A DNA stretch of 40,507 nucleotides from JBOGFI01 sp050743365 (GTDB lineage Bacteria; Actinomycetota; Acidimicrobiia; IMCC26256; JACDBD01). The DNA is taken from NCBI GenBank assembly GCA_050743365.1, contig JBOGFI010000127.1, forward strand, positions 1 to 40,507, in the 5' to 3' direction. Both the position numbers and the translations under genes were made by a program. Of the stretch, positions 7,680 to 16,086 are shown piece by piece. The notes under the pieces were generated by a model. It was not told the DNA's origin. It did not search any database and saw only the letters and a program-made list of their open reading frames with translations. Position 1 is the stretch's first letter; each line of letters begins with the position of its first letter.

Positions 7680-8846
7680 TCACCCCGAGCGCGGAAGGCC
7701 CAGGCCGCGCTGGGCGACGATGTTCTTCTGCACCTCGAGCGTGCCGGCCGCGACCGTGGTGGGAATGTTGCGCACCCATTGGCGGTGGATCTCCCCCCGC
7801 AGCGGCGCCCCGGGATCCGTACCGCGAAGCTGACCGGCGGGCCCGAGCATCTCGAGCCCCACGTGGCCGACGAGCTGCTCGAGCTGCGTGCCGTGGATCC
7901 GGGCGATCGACGCCTCGACGGTCGGCACCTCGCCCGCCGCCACCAGCGAGATCGCCCGGTAGCTGAGCAGCCGGGCAGCCTCGTAGCGGGCGCGCAGGTC
8001 GGCGAGCTTCCCGCGCACGTCGGGGTCGCGCGCCCGACCGGTCTCGTTGGCCCACGCCACCAGCAGCTCGATGATCCTCCCGGCCCGGGCGTAGCGGGCG
8101 ACGCCGACGCGCTCGAGCGTGAGACCGGTGGTGACGACCTCCCAGCCGCGATCCTGCTCTCCCAGCAGACAGTCGCGTGGCACGGCCACGTCGTCGAGGA
8201 AGATCTCGTTGAACTCGTGCGGCCCCGCCATCGTTCCGATCGGCCGCACGGTGACGCCGGGCGTGCTCATGTCGACCATCAGGACCGAGATGCCGCGGTG
8301 CTTCGAGGCGTGGGCGCCGGTGCGCGCCAGCAGCAGGCACCAGTCGGCGGGAGCGTCGGCGTAGCTCGACCAGGTCTTCTGGCCGTTGATCACGAAGTGG
8401 TCGCCCCGGTCGTCGCCGCGAGTCGACAGGGCGGCGAGATCGGACCCGGCGCCCGGCTCGGAGAACCCCTGGGTCCAGATCACCTCACCTCGCGCCATGG
8501 GAGGGAGGAAGCGCTGCTGCTGCTCGGGCGTGCCGAAACGCATGATCAGCGGGCCGATGTAGTTCAGGTTCATGTACTGGGGACCGCGGGGCTCCTCGCG
8601 CGCCCACATCTCCTCGCGCACGACGGTCTGCATCCAGACGCCGGCGCCGGCGCCGCCATGCTCGGGCGGCCAGGCCAGGGTGAGCCAGCCCCGCGCCGCC
8701 AGCTTCCGGCAGATGTCGCGCGTCAGCGGCATGGCCCGCTCGTCGTCGACGAACATGCCGCGCCACCACTCGGGCAGCTCGTCGTCGAGGAAGGCGCGCA
8801 GATCCGACCGGAGGCGCTCCTCCTCGTCGGTGAACGCGAAGTCCAT
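7680..8846 (-). CDS. Acyl-CoA dehydrogenase, FAD-binding subunit
   Basis: A 388-residue acyl-CoA dehydrogenase with a complete beta domain: TQGFSEPGAGSDLAALSTR (flavin/substrate strand), INGQKTWSSYA, and the C-terminal AAGTLEVQKNIVAQRGLGLPR that contacts FAD. It removes two hydrogens across the alpha-beta bond of an acyl-CoA and passes electrons to electron-transfer flavoprotein. A GTG directly precedes the chosen ATG; neither has a Shine-Dalgarno sequence. It lies between an SDR (5-bp gap upstream) and the shorter dehydrogenase (4-bp gap downstream). This packing supports a heteromeric enzyme. Confidence 0.93.
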   Translation of the reverse strand: MDFAFTDEEERLRSDLRAFLDDELPEWWRGMFVDDERAMPLTRDICRKLAARGWLTLAWPPEHGGAGAGVWMQTVVREEMWAREEPRGPQYMNLNYIGPLIMRFGTPEQQQRFLPPMARGEVIWTQGFSEPGAGSDLAALSTRGDDRGDHFVINGQKTWSSYADAPADWCLLLARTGAHASKHRGISVLMVDMSTPGVTVRPIGTMAGPHEFNEIFLDDVAVPRDCLLGEQDRGWEVVTTGLTLERVGVARYARAGRIIELLVAWANETGRARDPDVRGKLADLRARYEAARLLSYRAISLVAAGEVPTVEASIARIHGTQLEQLVGHVGLEMLGPAGQLRGTDPGAPLRGEIHRQWVRNIPTTVAAGTLEVQKNIVAQRGLGLPRSG

Positions 8847-8853
8847 CACGCGT

Positions 8854-9648
8854 TCAACGGTCGCTGCGCACGATGCCGCCGTCGACGGTGAAGCAGCTGC
8901 CGGTGATCCACGAGCCCCGCTCCGACACCAGCAGCGCCACCAGGCCGGCCACGTCGCCCGGCTCGCCCATCCGCCCCGCCGGGATGGGACGCTTGGCGAG
9001 CACGGCTGCGAGCACCTCGTCCGTGGTCCTGCCCGTCGCGGTGGCGCTCTGCTCCGCCGCGTGCTCGACCGCCTCGCTGCGGATAAGGCCGGGAACGACG
9101 CAGTTGGTGAGGATCCCGTCCTTCGAGAAGGCGTTGGCGAGACTCTTCGAGAAGTTGATGAGGGCAGCCTTGGCCGCGGCGTAGGGCGTGAAGTAGGGGT
9201 CGGGCTCGCGGCCCACCCGCGACGAGATGTTGACGATGCGCCCGAACCCTCGCTCGCGCATGTGCGGGACGCAGGTGAGCGACATGCGCACCGCGCTCAT
9301 GAGGTTGAGCTCGAGGCTCGCCCGCCAGTCGTCGTCGGTGAGCTCGAGCATCGGCTTGGGCGAGCCTTTGCCGGCGTTGTTGACGAGGACGTCGACGCGG
9401 CCGAACCGCTCGAGCGCGGCGGTCACGGTCGTCTGCACCCCCTCGGCGGTGGCGACGTCCGCGCTCACGGCGTGAGCGTCGCGACCCAGGCCGGCGACGT
9501 CCTTCGACAGCCGCTCGAGCGGTTCGCGGCGCCGCGCCACCGCGACGACGTCGGCGCCCTCGGCCGCGAGGGTGAGCGCGATCGCCCTCCCGATGCCCTG
9601 GCTGGCGCCGGTGACCACCGCGATCCGCCCGGCGAGGCCGAGGTCCAT
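8854..9648 (-). CDS. SDR-family oxidoreductase, first gene of the catabolic operon
   Basis: A 264-residue classical SDR: cofactor loop TGASQGIG (about residue 13), NNAG (about 92), catalytic Ser in NISSRVG (about 145), YAAAK Tyr/Lys (about 160), and WITGSCFTVDGG near the C-terminus. The sequence after the second strand (VVAVARRRE) carries arginines, which favours NADP(H). It would oxidise a 3-hydroxyacyl-type or cyclic alcohol in the same pathway as the five genes downstream. The ATG at 9648 lies about 9-10 nt from a TACCAT/TTACCA hexamer on the minus strand, so the mRNA may be leaderless. A 14-bp palindrome sits 33 bp upstream. Confidence 0.92.
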   Translation of the reverse strand: MDLGLAGRIAVVTGASQGIGRAIALTLAAEGADVVAVARRREPLERLSKDVAGLGRDAHAVSADVATAEGVQTTVTAALERFGRVDVLVNNAGKGSPKPMLELTDDDWRASLELNLMSAVRMSLTCVPHMRERGFGRIVNISSRVGREPDPYFTPYAAAKAALINFSKSLANAFSKDGILTNCVVPGLIRSEAVEHAAEQSATATGRTTDEVLAAVLAKRPIPAGRMGEPGDVAGLVALLVSERGSWITGSCFTVDGGIVRSDR

Positions 9649-9680
9649 AGCGCGGCGATGGTAACCGTCCCCGGCGGAGA

Positions 9681-9694
9681 TGACGCCGGCGTCA
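9681..9694. promoter_or_regulatory. 14-bp perfect palindrome, candidate operator between divergent operons
   Basis: TGACGCCGGCGTCA is a perfect palindrome in the 101-bp gap between the SDR operon (start 9648, minus) and hyuB (start 9750, plus). It overlaps the expected -35 area of both. On the plus side TACCGT (9713-9718) is the likely -10. The identical 14-mer recurs at 16101-16114 beside a second divergent promoter, which suggests one dimeric repressor (TetR- or GntR-like) controlling both. No candidate regulator gene is present nearby. Confidence 0.5.
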
Positions 9695-9749
9695 GGCCGA
9701 GGGACGAGGCGCTACCGTTTCGGGGCGACCCCGGCGAAGGGAGGACGCG

Positions 9750-11543
9750 ATGGCCGTCGACGAAGCCCGCCTCGCCGGCGCGCGCGTCGTCGCCGACGCG
9801 GTCAGCGCCGAGGTCGTGCGCAGCGCCATGGAGACGGTGTGCTTCGAGATGGCCACGTACGTCTCGCGTACCGCGACCACGCCCATCCTCAACCAGAGCA
9901 ACGAGCGCAACGCCACCATCCTCGACAGCACGGGACGGCTGGCGGCGCTGTCGGTGGGAATCCCGCAGTTCATGCTCACGTCGACGCTCCCGGTGCGGTT
10001 CGCGCTCGAGTTCTTCGACGGCGAGCTCTACCCGGGTGACGTGCTCGTTGCCAACGACCCGTACCACGGTGGCGGTCACCTCCCCGACTTCAACGTGTTC
10101 GCGCCCGTCTTCACCGGCGACGAGCTGGTGCTCATCGCCTCGATCCAGTGCCACCACGGCGACACCGGCGGCGCGGTCGCCGGCGGCTACAACGTGCACG
10201 CCGCCGACATCTGGTCGGAGGGGACGCGCTACCCGGCCGTGAAGCTCATCGAGGCCGGCCGTGAGCGGCGCGACGTGATCTACCTGATGCGCACCAACAA
10301 CCGCCTGCCGGGCTTCATCGGCGACCTCCGATCCCAGGTCGGTGCAGCACAGCTCGGCGTCCGGCGCCTCGAGGAGATCATCGAGCGTCACGGCGCCGAC
10401 ATGGTGCGGGCGTGCGTCGACGCCAACATCACCGACACGAGCCGCCGGTTCCGCGAGGAGATCGCGTCCTGGCCCGATGGCACCTACGAGGCCGACGCCT
10501 ACGTCGACAACGACCCCGCCGGCAACGAGGACATCCGCGTGCACGTGGCCGTCACCGTGGACGGCGACCACCTCACCGTCGACTTCACCGGCTCCGACTC
10601 GCGGCGCGAGATCCAGGGCTGGTCGACGTTCGGCAACACCCGGGGCTACGTGATCGCCCAGCTCGCGAGCCTGGTCGACTCCACCATCCCCAAGAACGAG
10701 GGGTTCTTCGACTGCATCACCCTGATCGTGCCCGAGGGAACGTGCGTGAACCCCCGGGTCGGCAAGCCGGTGTCGTCCGGCACCCACCACCCGGGAGTGG
10801 AGGTCGGCGATGCCATCGCCGTCGCGCTGGCGCAGATCATCCCCGACCGTTGCACGCCGCAGACCTACAAGATCGGCAGTCCCCGCCAGATGTGGGGTGA
10901 CCACAACCCCCGGACGGGGAAGCCGTTCTTCGACCACGGCGGCGAGCTGTACGCCGGCTGGTGCGGCGCGGTGAGGGACGTCGACGGCTGGGGCGCCCAG
11001 AACGCATCGTTCGGCAACCTGATCAAGGCCACCGCCGAGATCAACGAGACGATCTTTCCCCACCTCATTCTCGGCCGCGAGTACATGACCGACTCGGGCG
11101 GCCCGGGCGAGTGGCGTGGCGGTCCGGGCAGCAAGTTCGTGAAGCAGGTCCTCGCGCCGACGCGGGTGAGCCAGTACATGGTGAACCGGCGCCACGTGCA
11201 CCCGGGGATCAACGGCGGCCGGTCGGGTACCGGCGACCGCTGCTACCTGAAGGTCGGCGGGCCGCCCGAGGACGTGATCGACGTCAAGGTGTCGTGCCAG
11301 GGCGTGCTGCTCGACACGGGCGAGAGCCTGGTGTACGAGTTCGGCGGCGGCGGGGGCTGGGGCGACCCGCTCGAGCGCGACCCGGCCGCGGTGCTCGAGG
11401 ACGTGTGGGACGAGATGGTGTCGATCGAGGGCGCACGACGCGATTACGGCGTGGTGGTGACCGGCTCGCTCGAAGGGATGGACCTGGCCGTCGACGAGGC
11501 CGCGACGACGTCGCTGCGTCGCGAGAGGCAGGCCGCCGGTTGA
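9750..11543 (+). CDS. Hydantoinase B/oxoprolinase-family subunit
   Basis: A 597-residue HyuB-like protein. Family hallmarks visible: LNQSNERNATILDSTGRLAALS (30-70), PGDVLVANDPYHGGGHLPDFNV (about 93-115), the QCHHGDTGG segment (about 132), and the C-terminal GGGGGWGDPLERDP. It starts at an ATG behind a good ribosome binding site (GAAGGGAGG). HyuB pairs with HyuA to form ATP-dependent lactam or ketone enzymes (N-methylhydantoinase, 5-oxoprolinase, acetone/acetophenone carboxylase); the sequence alone does not pick one. hyuA follows after 10 bp. The order B before A is the reverse of many loci. Family secure, substrate open. Confidence 0.9.
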   Translation: MAVDEARLAGARVVADAVSAEVVRSAMETVCFEMATYVSRTATTPILNQSNERNATILDSTGRLAALSVGIPQFMLTSTLPVRFALEFFDGELYPGDVLVANDPYHGGGHLPDFNVFAPVFTGDELVLIASIQCHHGDTGGAVAGGYNVHAADIWSEGTRYPAVKLIEAGRERRDVIYLMRTNNRLPGFIGDLRSQVGAAQLGVRRLEEIIERHGADMVRACVDANITDTSRRFREEIASWPDGTYEADAYVDNDPAGNEDIRVHVAVTVDGDHLTVDFTGSDSRREIQGWSTFGNTRGYVIAQLASLVDSTIPKNEGFFDCITLIVPEGTCVNPRVGKPVSSGTHHPGVEVGDAIAVALAQIIPDRCTPQTYKIGSPRQMWGDHNPRTGKPFFDHGGELYAGWCGAVRDVDGWGAQNASFGNLIKATAEINETIFPHLILGREYMTDSGGPGEWRGGPGSKFVKQVLAPTRVSQYMVNRRHVHPGINGGRSGTGDRCYLKVGGPPEDVIDVKVSCQGVLLDTGESLVYEFGGGGGWGDPLERDPAAVLEDVWDEMVSIEGARRDYGVVVTGSLEGMDLAVDEAATTSLRRERQAAG

Positions 11544-11553
11544 TCGCAAGCCG

Positions 11554-13620
11554 ATGAGCGGGTACCGCATCGGCGTCGACGTCGGGGGGACGTTCACCGA
11601 CCTCGTCCTGGCCCGTCCCGACGGGTCGTTCCGCCTCGAGAAGGCGCCGACCACTCCCGACGACCAGTCCGACGGGGTGCTGGAGGGGCTGCGCCTCCTG
11701 GCCGCGTCCGAGGACGCCGCCCTCGAGCAGCTGCTGGCGGGCACCGCGGCCGTCGTGCACGGCACCACCACCGGCGACAACACCATGATCCAGATGACCG
11801 GCGCGCCCACCGGCCTCATCTGCTCCGAAGGCTTCCGCGACGAGATGGACATCCGCCGCGGCTACAAGGAGGACATCTGGGACGCGGCGCTGCCCGCGCC
11901 CCCGCCCATCGCCAAGCGCCGGGTGCGCCTGCCGGTAGCGGAGCGGATCGACGCCGACGGGCACGTGGTCGTGCCCCTCGACGAGGAGGCGGTCCGCAGG
12001 GCCGTCCGGCGGCTCGCGGCGTTCGGCGTCGAGTCGATCGCAGTGTCGTTCCTGCACTCGTTCGTCCGTCCCGACCACGAGCTGCGCGCGGCGCAGATCG
12101 TGCGCGAAGAGCTCCCTGACGTGAAGATGATCTCGCTGTCGCACCAGGTGCTCCCGCGCGCGCCGGAGTTCGAGCGCACGTCGACCACGGTGGTGAACGC
12201 CTACGTCGGCCCCGTCATCGCCCGCTACGTGCGGCGGCTCGAGGAGCGGCTGCGGGCCGCGGAACTGGCCGGCGACGTGCTCATCGCCCGCTCGAACGGC
12301 GGGGTGTGCCGGCCCGCCGCCATCGAGCGCCGGGCGGTTGCGACCATCGGGTCGGGGCCGACCGGCGGAGCCGTCGCGGCCGCGGTGGCCGCCGGCGCCG
12401 CCGGCCTCGGTGACGTAGTGAGCGTCGACATGGGGGGCACGTCCTACGACGTGTGTCTCGTGCGCGACGGGCGGCCCGAGGTCAAGACCGAGTGGAACTG
12501 GCGCCACCGCTACCTGATCCAGCTGCCGATGGTCGACGTCCAGTCGGTGGGCGCGGGCGGCGGGTCGATCGCCCGGATGGCGGGGGATCGCCTCGTCGTA
12601 GGCCCGCAGTCCGCCGGCGCGGTCCCGGGCCCGGTCTGTTACGGGCTCGGCGGCACCGAGCCGACGGTCACGGACGCCGACCTCCTGCTCGGGCGACTCG
12701 ACCCCGCCCGCTTCGCCGCCGGCCGCCGCGCCCTCGACCCGGACGCGGCCGGGGCGGCGCTGGCCCGGCTGGGTGAGCCCCTCGGGCTGGAGCCGCTCGA
12801 GGCCGCCGCGGCGGTCGTCGACGTGATCGACGCCTACATGACCGACGCCGTGCGTCGCGTGCTGTCGTTGGCCGGCGCCGACCCTCGGGCCCTGTCGCTG
12901 GTGGCCTTCGGGGGGATGGGCCCGGTGCACGCGACCACCCAGGCCGCCGGCCTGGGAATGCGGCGCTGCCTCGTCCCGCTGGCCGCGTCGGGCTTCTCCG
13001 CCCTCGGGCTGCTGATGGCCGACCAGGTGGTGGACGAGTCGCGCTCGTACCTCTCGTCGTGGAAGGAGGTCGACCTCGCCGAGCTGTCGGCGGTCGGGGC
13101 CCGACTCGACGCCGACGCCACCGCCGAGCTCCACGAGGCCGGGATCTCCGACGAGCGCATCGACCGCGCGTGGTACCTGAACATGGTGTTCCCCGGGCAG
13201 ACGTTCGACGTGCCGATCCCGCTCGCGCGAGAGCCGGGTGAGCCGATCACCCAGGATGCCCTCGTGGACGCGGTGGAGGAGTTCCATCGTCGTAACGCCG
13301 AGGCCCGCCTCATCGAGTCGCGCGCCGAGGAGCCGCTCGTGCGCGGCCTCCGCCTTACCGCGGTGGGCAGCACCGACCACCCCGATCTGCGGCCGCCGTC
13401 GGCACCGGAGGTGGCGCCGGCGCGGGGCCGGCGTCGCATACACGCCGGCGGCGAGTGGGTCGAGGCCGAGGTCGTCGACGGCGCCGCGGTGGTGCCGGGC
13501 GCGGAAGCGGTCCCGGGGCCGGCCGTGATCGAGCTCGCCTTCAGCACACTCGTGCTGCGTCCCGGCGACGTTGCCCGCGTCACCGACTCCGGCGACATCC
13601 TCGTCGACATCGCTCTCTGA
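11554..13620 (+). CDS. Hydantoinase A/oxoprolinase-family ATP-binding subunit
   Basis: A 688-residue HyuA-like protein with the ASKHA-type phosphate loop VDVGGTFTDLVL at the N-terminus. HGTTTGDNTMIQ follows at about residue 70, the second phosphate motif SVDMGGTSYDVCLV at about 290, and the C-terminal conserved region AFGGMGPVHA at about 450. It would hydrolyse ATP to activate the carbonyl of a lactam or ketone together with HyuB. The segment after GFRDEMDIRRGYKEDIWD is reminiscent of acetone/acetophenone carboxylase-type members, but that is only a suggestion. Its TGA overlaps the ATG of a 16-codon micro-ORF that bridges to the next SDR gene. Confidence 0.9.
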   Translation: MSGYRIGVDVGGTFTDLVLARPDGSFRLEKAPTTPDDQSDGVLEGLRLLAASEDAALEQLLAGTAAVVHGTTTGDNTMIQMTGAPTGLICSEGFRDEMDIRRGYKEDIWDAALPAPPPIAKRRVRLPVAERIDADGHVVVPLDEEAVRRAVRRLAAFGVESIAVSFLHSFVRPDHELRAAQIVREELPDVKMISLSHQVLPRAPEFERTSTTVVNAYVGPVIARYVRRLEERLRAAELAGDVLIARSNGGVCRPAAIERRAVATIGSGPTGGAVAAAVAAGAAGLGDVVSVDMGGTSYDVCLVRDGRPEVKTEWNWRHRYLIQLPMVDVQSVGAGGGSIARMAGDRLVVGPQSAGAVPGPVCYGLGGTEPTVTDADLLLGRLDPARFAAGRRALDPDAAGAALARLGEPLGLEPLEAAAAVVDVIDAYMTDAVRRVLSLAGADPRALSLVAFGGMGPVHATTQAAGLGMRRCLVPLAASGFSALGLLMADQVVDESRSYLSSWKEVDLAELSAVGARLDADATAELHEAGISDERIDRAWYLNMVFPGQTFDVPIPLAREPGEPITQDALVDAVEEFHRRNAEARLIESRAEEPLVRGLRLTAVGSTDHPDLRPPSAPEVAPARGRRRIHAGGEWVEAEVVDGAAVVPGAEAVPGPAVIELAFSTLVLRPGDVARVTDSGDILVDIAL

Positions 13621-13670
13621 TGGGAAAGGCCGAGAACCGGCACCGGCGGTTCGGCAGCCGCGATGCGTGA
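13620..13670 (+). CDS. Possible coupling micro-ORF, 16 residues
   Basis: An ATG overlapping the hyuA stop (TGATG) opens a short frame encoding MGKAENRHRRFGSRDA. It ends inside the start region of the downstream SDR, whose ATG at 13663 precedes this stop by a few bases. The chain stop-start, stop-start would let ribosomes pass from hyuA to the SDR. The peptide is basic and unlike anything I recognise. It could be chance; there is no ribosome binding site. Confidence 0.25.
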   Translation: MGKAENRHRRFGSRDA

Positions 13671-14433
13671 GGGGGGCCGCCTCGAAGGCCGGTCAGTGCT
13701 GGTGACCGGCGCCGCCAGCGGCATCGGTCGGGCCACCTCGCTGCGGGTGGCGGAGGAGGGCGCCGCGGTCGCGGCGGTCGACCTCGCCGCCGAGGGCGTC
13801 GAGGAGACCGTCCGCCTCGTCGACGACGCGGGCGGCCGGGCCGTCGCATGCGCGACCGACGTGAGCAGCGAGGGCGACGTGGTCGCGGCGGTCGCCGCCG
13901 CGGTCGAGGCCTTCGGTGCGCTCGACGGTGTCGTGACCTGCGCCGGCATCTTCCATCCCGGCGACCTCCGCCCCGCCGCCGAGGTCACGCTCGAGGACTT
14001 CCTCCACGTGATCGGCGTGAACCTCGCGGGGACGTTCCTGGTCGCCAAGCACGCGCTCCCCCACCTCACTCGCGACGGCGGCGCCATCGTCACGATCGCG
14101 TCGACGGCCGCGACCCGCGGCCACGGCTTCGGGTCGGGCTACACCGCGAGCAAGGGCGGCGTCGCCGCGCTCACCCGGCTGCTCGCAGTGCAGTACGGGC
14201 CTCGGGGTGTCAGAGCGAACTGCATCTGCCCCGGCGGCGTCGACACGCCGATGACCGCGGGGGTGTTCTTCACCCCGGAGGCGGTCGAGCGCACAAAGCA
14301 GCGCACGCCGCTCCAGAAGGTGGCGCAGCCGGGGGAGATCGCGGCGGTGGCCGCCTTCCTGCTCTGCGACGACGCCTCCCACGTCACCGGCCAGACCCTC
14401 ACGGTCGACGGCGGCACGACGATCGCCGGTTGA
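13663..14433 (+). CDS. SDR-family oxidoreductase
   Basis: A 256-residue SDR: TGAASGIGRAT (about residue 14), Asp at the end of strand 2 (AAVDLAAEG; NAD-preferring), CAGIF in place of NNAG, Ser in TIASTAA, and YTASK as catalytic Tyr/Lys. VTGQTLTVDGGTTI lies at the C-terminus. It closes the hyuB-hyuA operon, 42 bp after hyuA and linked to it by a micro-ORF. A dehydrogenase acting on the alcohol that precedes the HyuAB substrate, or on its product, would fit the context. A strong hairpin (14462-14484) follows 29 bp after its stop. Confidence 0.92.
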   Translation: MREGGRLEGRSVLVTGAASGIGRATSLRVAEEGAAVAAVDLAAEGVEETVRLVDDAGGRAVACATDVSSEGDVVAAVAAAVEAFGALDGVVTCAGIFHPGDLRPAAEVTLEDFLHVIGVNLAGTFLVAKHALPHLTRDGGAIVTIASTAATRGHGFGSGYTASKGGVAALTRLLAVQYGPRGVRANCICPGGVDTPMTAGVFFTPEAVERTKQRTPLQKVAQPGEIAAVAAFLLCDDASHVTGQTLTVDGGTTIAG

Positions 14434-14440
14434 CACTCCT

Positions 14441-14770
14441 CTAGCTTGGTCGCACTCGCTCGGCGGCCGGGATACCCGGCCGCCGCCCTGCGGGCCGCTC
14501 GCCGCTCCCGCGCAATTCTGGCGGCGAGTCGCGGGCTGGCAGGCCTTCCGCTCTGGACTCGCCGCCGGACACCTCGTCGGCGGCGCGGTGCAGGAGCTCC
14601 GCCGACTCGTCGTGGTGCTCGCTCCTGGCGACCTCCTCCGCCTCGACGAGCAGCTCGGCGTCACCCTCGGCCCACTCGGACACTGCCTCGGCCGCGTCGT
14701 CCGCACCGGTGTTGCGGTGCAGCTCGGGGGTTAGGAAGTCGGCCACGCCGACCAGCTCGCGAACCGGCAC
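14441..14770 (-). CDS. Small acidic hypothetical protein
   Basis: 109 residues from a GTG preceded by an excellent ribosome binding site (AAGGAGGG, 4-5 nt before the start). The first 80 residues are helical and very acidic (DDAAEAVSEWAEGDAELL, EEVARSEHHDESAELLHRAA). The last 30 are Pro/Arg/Gly-rich and encoded across the strong hairpin at 14462-14484, so the protein may be effectively shorter in relatives. No signal peptide or membrane segment is seen. I do not recognise the family. The neighbours (VOC protein, SDR) are on the same strand but 91 bp upstream. Confidence 0.5.
   Translation of the reverse strand: MPVRELVGVADFLTPELHRNTGADDAAEAVSEWAEGDAELLVEAEEVARSEHHDESAELLHRAADEVSGGESRAEGLPARDSPPELRGSGERPAGRRPGIPAAERVRPS
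14462..14484. terminator. Strong GC hairpin between convergent genes
   Basis: GGCGGCCGGG, triloop ATA, CCCGGCCGCC: a perfect 10-bp stem 29 bp after the stop of the plus-strand SDR. There is no T-run on the plus side, so if it terminates it is not of the classical intrinsic form. It lies within the last codons of the minus-strand small ORF. Confidence 0.45.
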
Positions 14771-14861
14771 GTCACCCTCCTTCGTAGCTTTCGGTCAGTT
14801 TCGGCCTCGCGACGAGTGTGCCCACCGAGGCGAAGCGCCGAACCTGCGCCTTATCGCCTGG

Positions 14862-15320
14862 TCACCGAGCCCACGAAGCGGTCCGCCGGGGCAGGCCGAC
14901 CAGCTCGACCAGGACGCCGTCAGGGTCGCGCACCGTCGCCATCGTGACCGGCTCGTCCGGGCCCGGAACCTGGATGCGGGCGGGTGCTCCGCCGAGACCG
15001 AGCGCGGCGAGCCGGTCGAGCGTCGAGTCGACGTCGACGAAGAAGGAGAGGAGGAGGAAGCCGCTCGCAGGCCGGCCCGGTACCGGGCGGTCGTCCGCGG
15101 CGGCATCGAACCGCACGAGCTCGACGATCCCGGTGTCAGGGTGGGCGGGATCGCCGAGGAAGACCGAGCGCAGCCGGTCGGACGGTGCGTCGAACAGTGT
15201 GCGCCAGTCACCGTCGAACTCGTGGTCCATCAGCACCCCAAGGCCGAGGCCGTCGCAGTAGAAGGACAGCGCGGCGTCCACGTCGCGAACGCAGATCGCG
15301 CTGTGGTGGACGAGCGTCAC
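14862..15320 (-). CDS. VOC-superfamily (glyoxalase/dioxygenase-like) protein
   Basis: A 152-residue protein with two beta-alpha-beta-beta-beta modules of the vicinal-oxygen-chelate fold. The first has HHSAICVRDVDAALSFYCDGLGL; the second ends in TVRDPDGVLVELVGLPR. Likely metal ligands are His5, Glu in TGIVELVRF and Glu in the final VELV strand. It begins at a GTG that overlaps the stop of the upstream SDR (GTGA), so the two are coupled. Such proteins act as epimerases, lyases or ring-cleaving dioxygenases; beside an SDR a methylmalonyl-CoA-epimerase-like or detoxification role is possible but not shown. Confidence 0.85.
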   Translation of the reverse strand: MTLVHHSAICVRDVDAALSFYCDGLGLGVLMDHEFDGDWRTLFDAPSDRLRSVFLGDPAHPDTGIVELVRFDAAADDRPVPGRPASGFLLLSFFVDVDSTLDRLAALGLGGAPARIQVPGPDEPVTMATVRDPDGVLVELVGLPRRTASWAR

Positions 15321-16069
15321 GACCCCCGCTCCAGGATCTCAGCCGGATCGAGCGGGCTGCGGAGCGTGACGCCGCCGTCGGCGGTGAGCACGTGGCCGGT
15401 AACCCACTCCAAGCGGAGCAACGCGAGGATGGCCTCGGCAATTTCCTCCGCGCTGCCCACCCGGCCCAGCGCGGCGCGCTCGGCGACCAGCTCCCGATAC
15501 CCCGGCATGGCGTCGACGACGGCGAACATGGGCGTGTCGGTGCAGCCGGGCGCGATGGCATTGACCCTGATCCCCTGCGGACCGAGCTCGGCCGCCGCCA
15601 CCCGCACGAGCTGGTGCACCGCCGCCTTGGTGGTGGCGTAGTGCACGAGGTAGCGGTCGGAGAGCAGGCCTGATACCGAGCCCACCGCCACGATGCAGCC
15701 GCGCCGGCCGGCGGCGACCATCGCCCTGCCGCTCTCACGCAGGCACAGGAACACGCCCCGCAGGTTCACGCGGTGGACGCGGTCCCACTCCTCGGAGGTC
15801 ATCTCGAGGATGGGCGAGAAGCCGCCGATGCCGGCGGCGAGCACGACCGCGTCGGGCGGTCCGAGCTCGGCCACGACCCGCTCCACCGCCGACACGACCT
15901 GGGGCTCGTCACCCACGTCGCACTCGATCGCGAGGTCGCCGTGGCCGTCGCTCGCCTGCACGTCGAGCACCGCCACACGCGCACCCGCCTTGCTCAGGAG
16001 CGCGACCGTGGCCTCGCCGATGCCGCTCGAACCACCGGTGACGAGCGCCACCGCCCCCCGGAGCTCCAC
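15317..16069 (-). CDS. SDR-family oxidoreductase, coupled to VOC gene
   Basis: A 250-residue SDR: TGGSSGIGEAT (about residue 11), Asp after strand 2 (AVLDVQASD) indicating NAD(H), AAGIGG in place of NNAG, Ser in AVGSVSG, and YATTK with the catalytic Tyr/Lys. VTGHVLTADGGVTL lies near the end. It is transcribed divergently from the F420-type oxidoreductase, with only 23 bp between the two start codons, and overlaps the VOC gene by 4 bp. On the minus strand TAGCGT lies 7 nt before its GTG, so it is probably leaderless. Confidence 0.92.
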   Translation of the reverse strand: MELRGAVALVTGGSSGIGEATVALLSKAGARVAVLDVQASDGHGDLAIECDVGDEPQVVSAVERVVAELGPPDAVVLAAGIGGFSPILEMTSEEWDRVHRVNLRGVFLCLRESGRAMVAAGRRGCIVAVGSVSGLLSDRYLVHYATTKAAVHQLVRVAAAELGPQGIRVNAIAPGCTDTPMFAVVDAMPGYRELVAERAALGRVGSAEEIAEAILALLRLEWVTGHVLTADGGVTLRSPLDPAEILERGS

Positions 16070-16076
16070 GGGCGCA

Positions 16077-16086
16077 ACGCTAACCT
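16077..16086. promoter_or_regulatory. Overlapping divergent -10 elements (bidirectional promoter)
   Basis: The 10-bp core ACGCTAACCT contains TAACCT on the plus strand (16081-16086, 6 nt before the GTG at 16093). On the minus strand it contains TAGCGT (16082-16077, 7 nt before the GTG at 16069). The two hexamers share the central TA. RNA polymerase could initiate in either direction from the same melted DNA, with both mRNAs leaderless. Confidence 0.45.

Noticed and set aside
9465..13443. Long minus-strand open frames opposite hyuB and hyuA
   Set aside because: Composition is that of antisense shadows (His/Arg/Val/Asp-rich, no motifs), while the plus-strand proteins match HyuB and HyuA throughout.
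2461..14547. Identical 15-mer GGGCTGGCAGGCCTT at 2461-2475 and 14533-14547
   Set aside because: With this GC content several chance 15-mer repeats are expected in 40 kb. One copy lies at no regulatory position.
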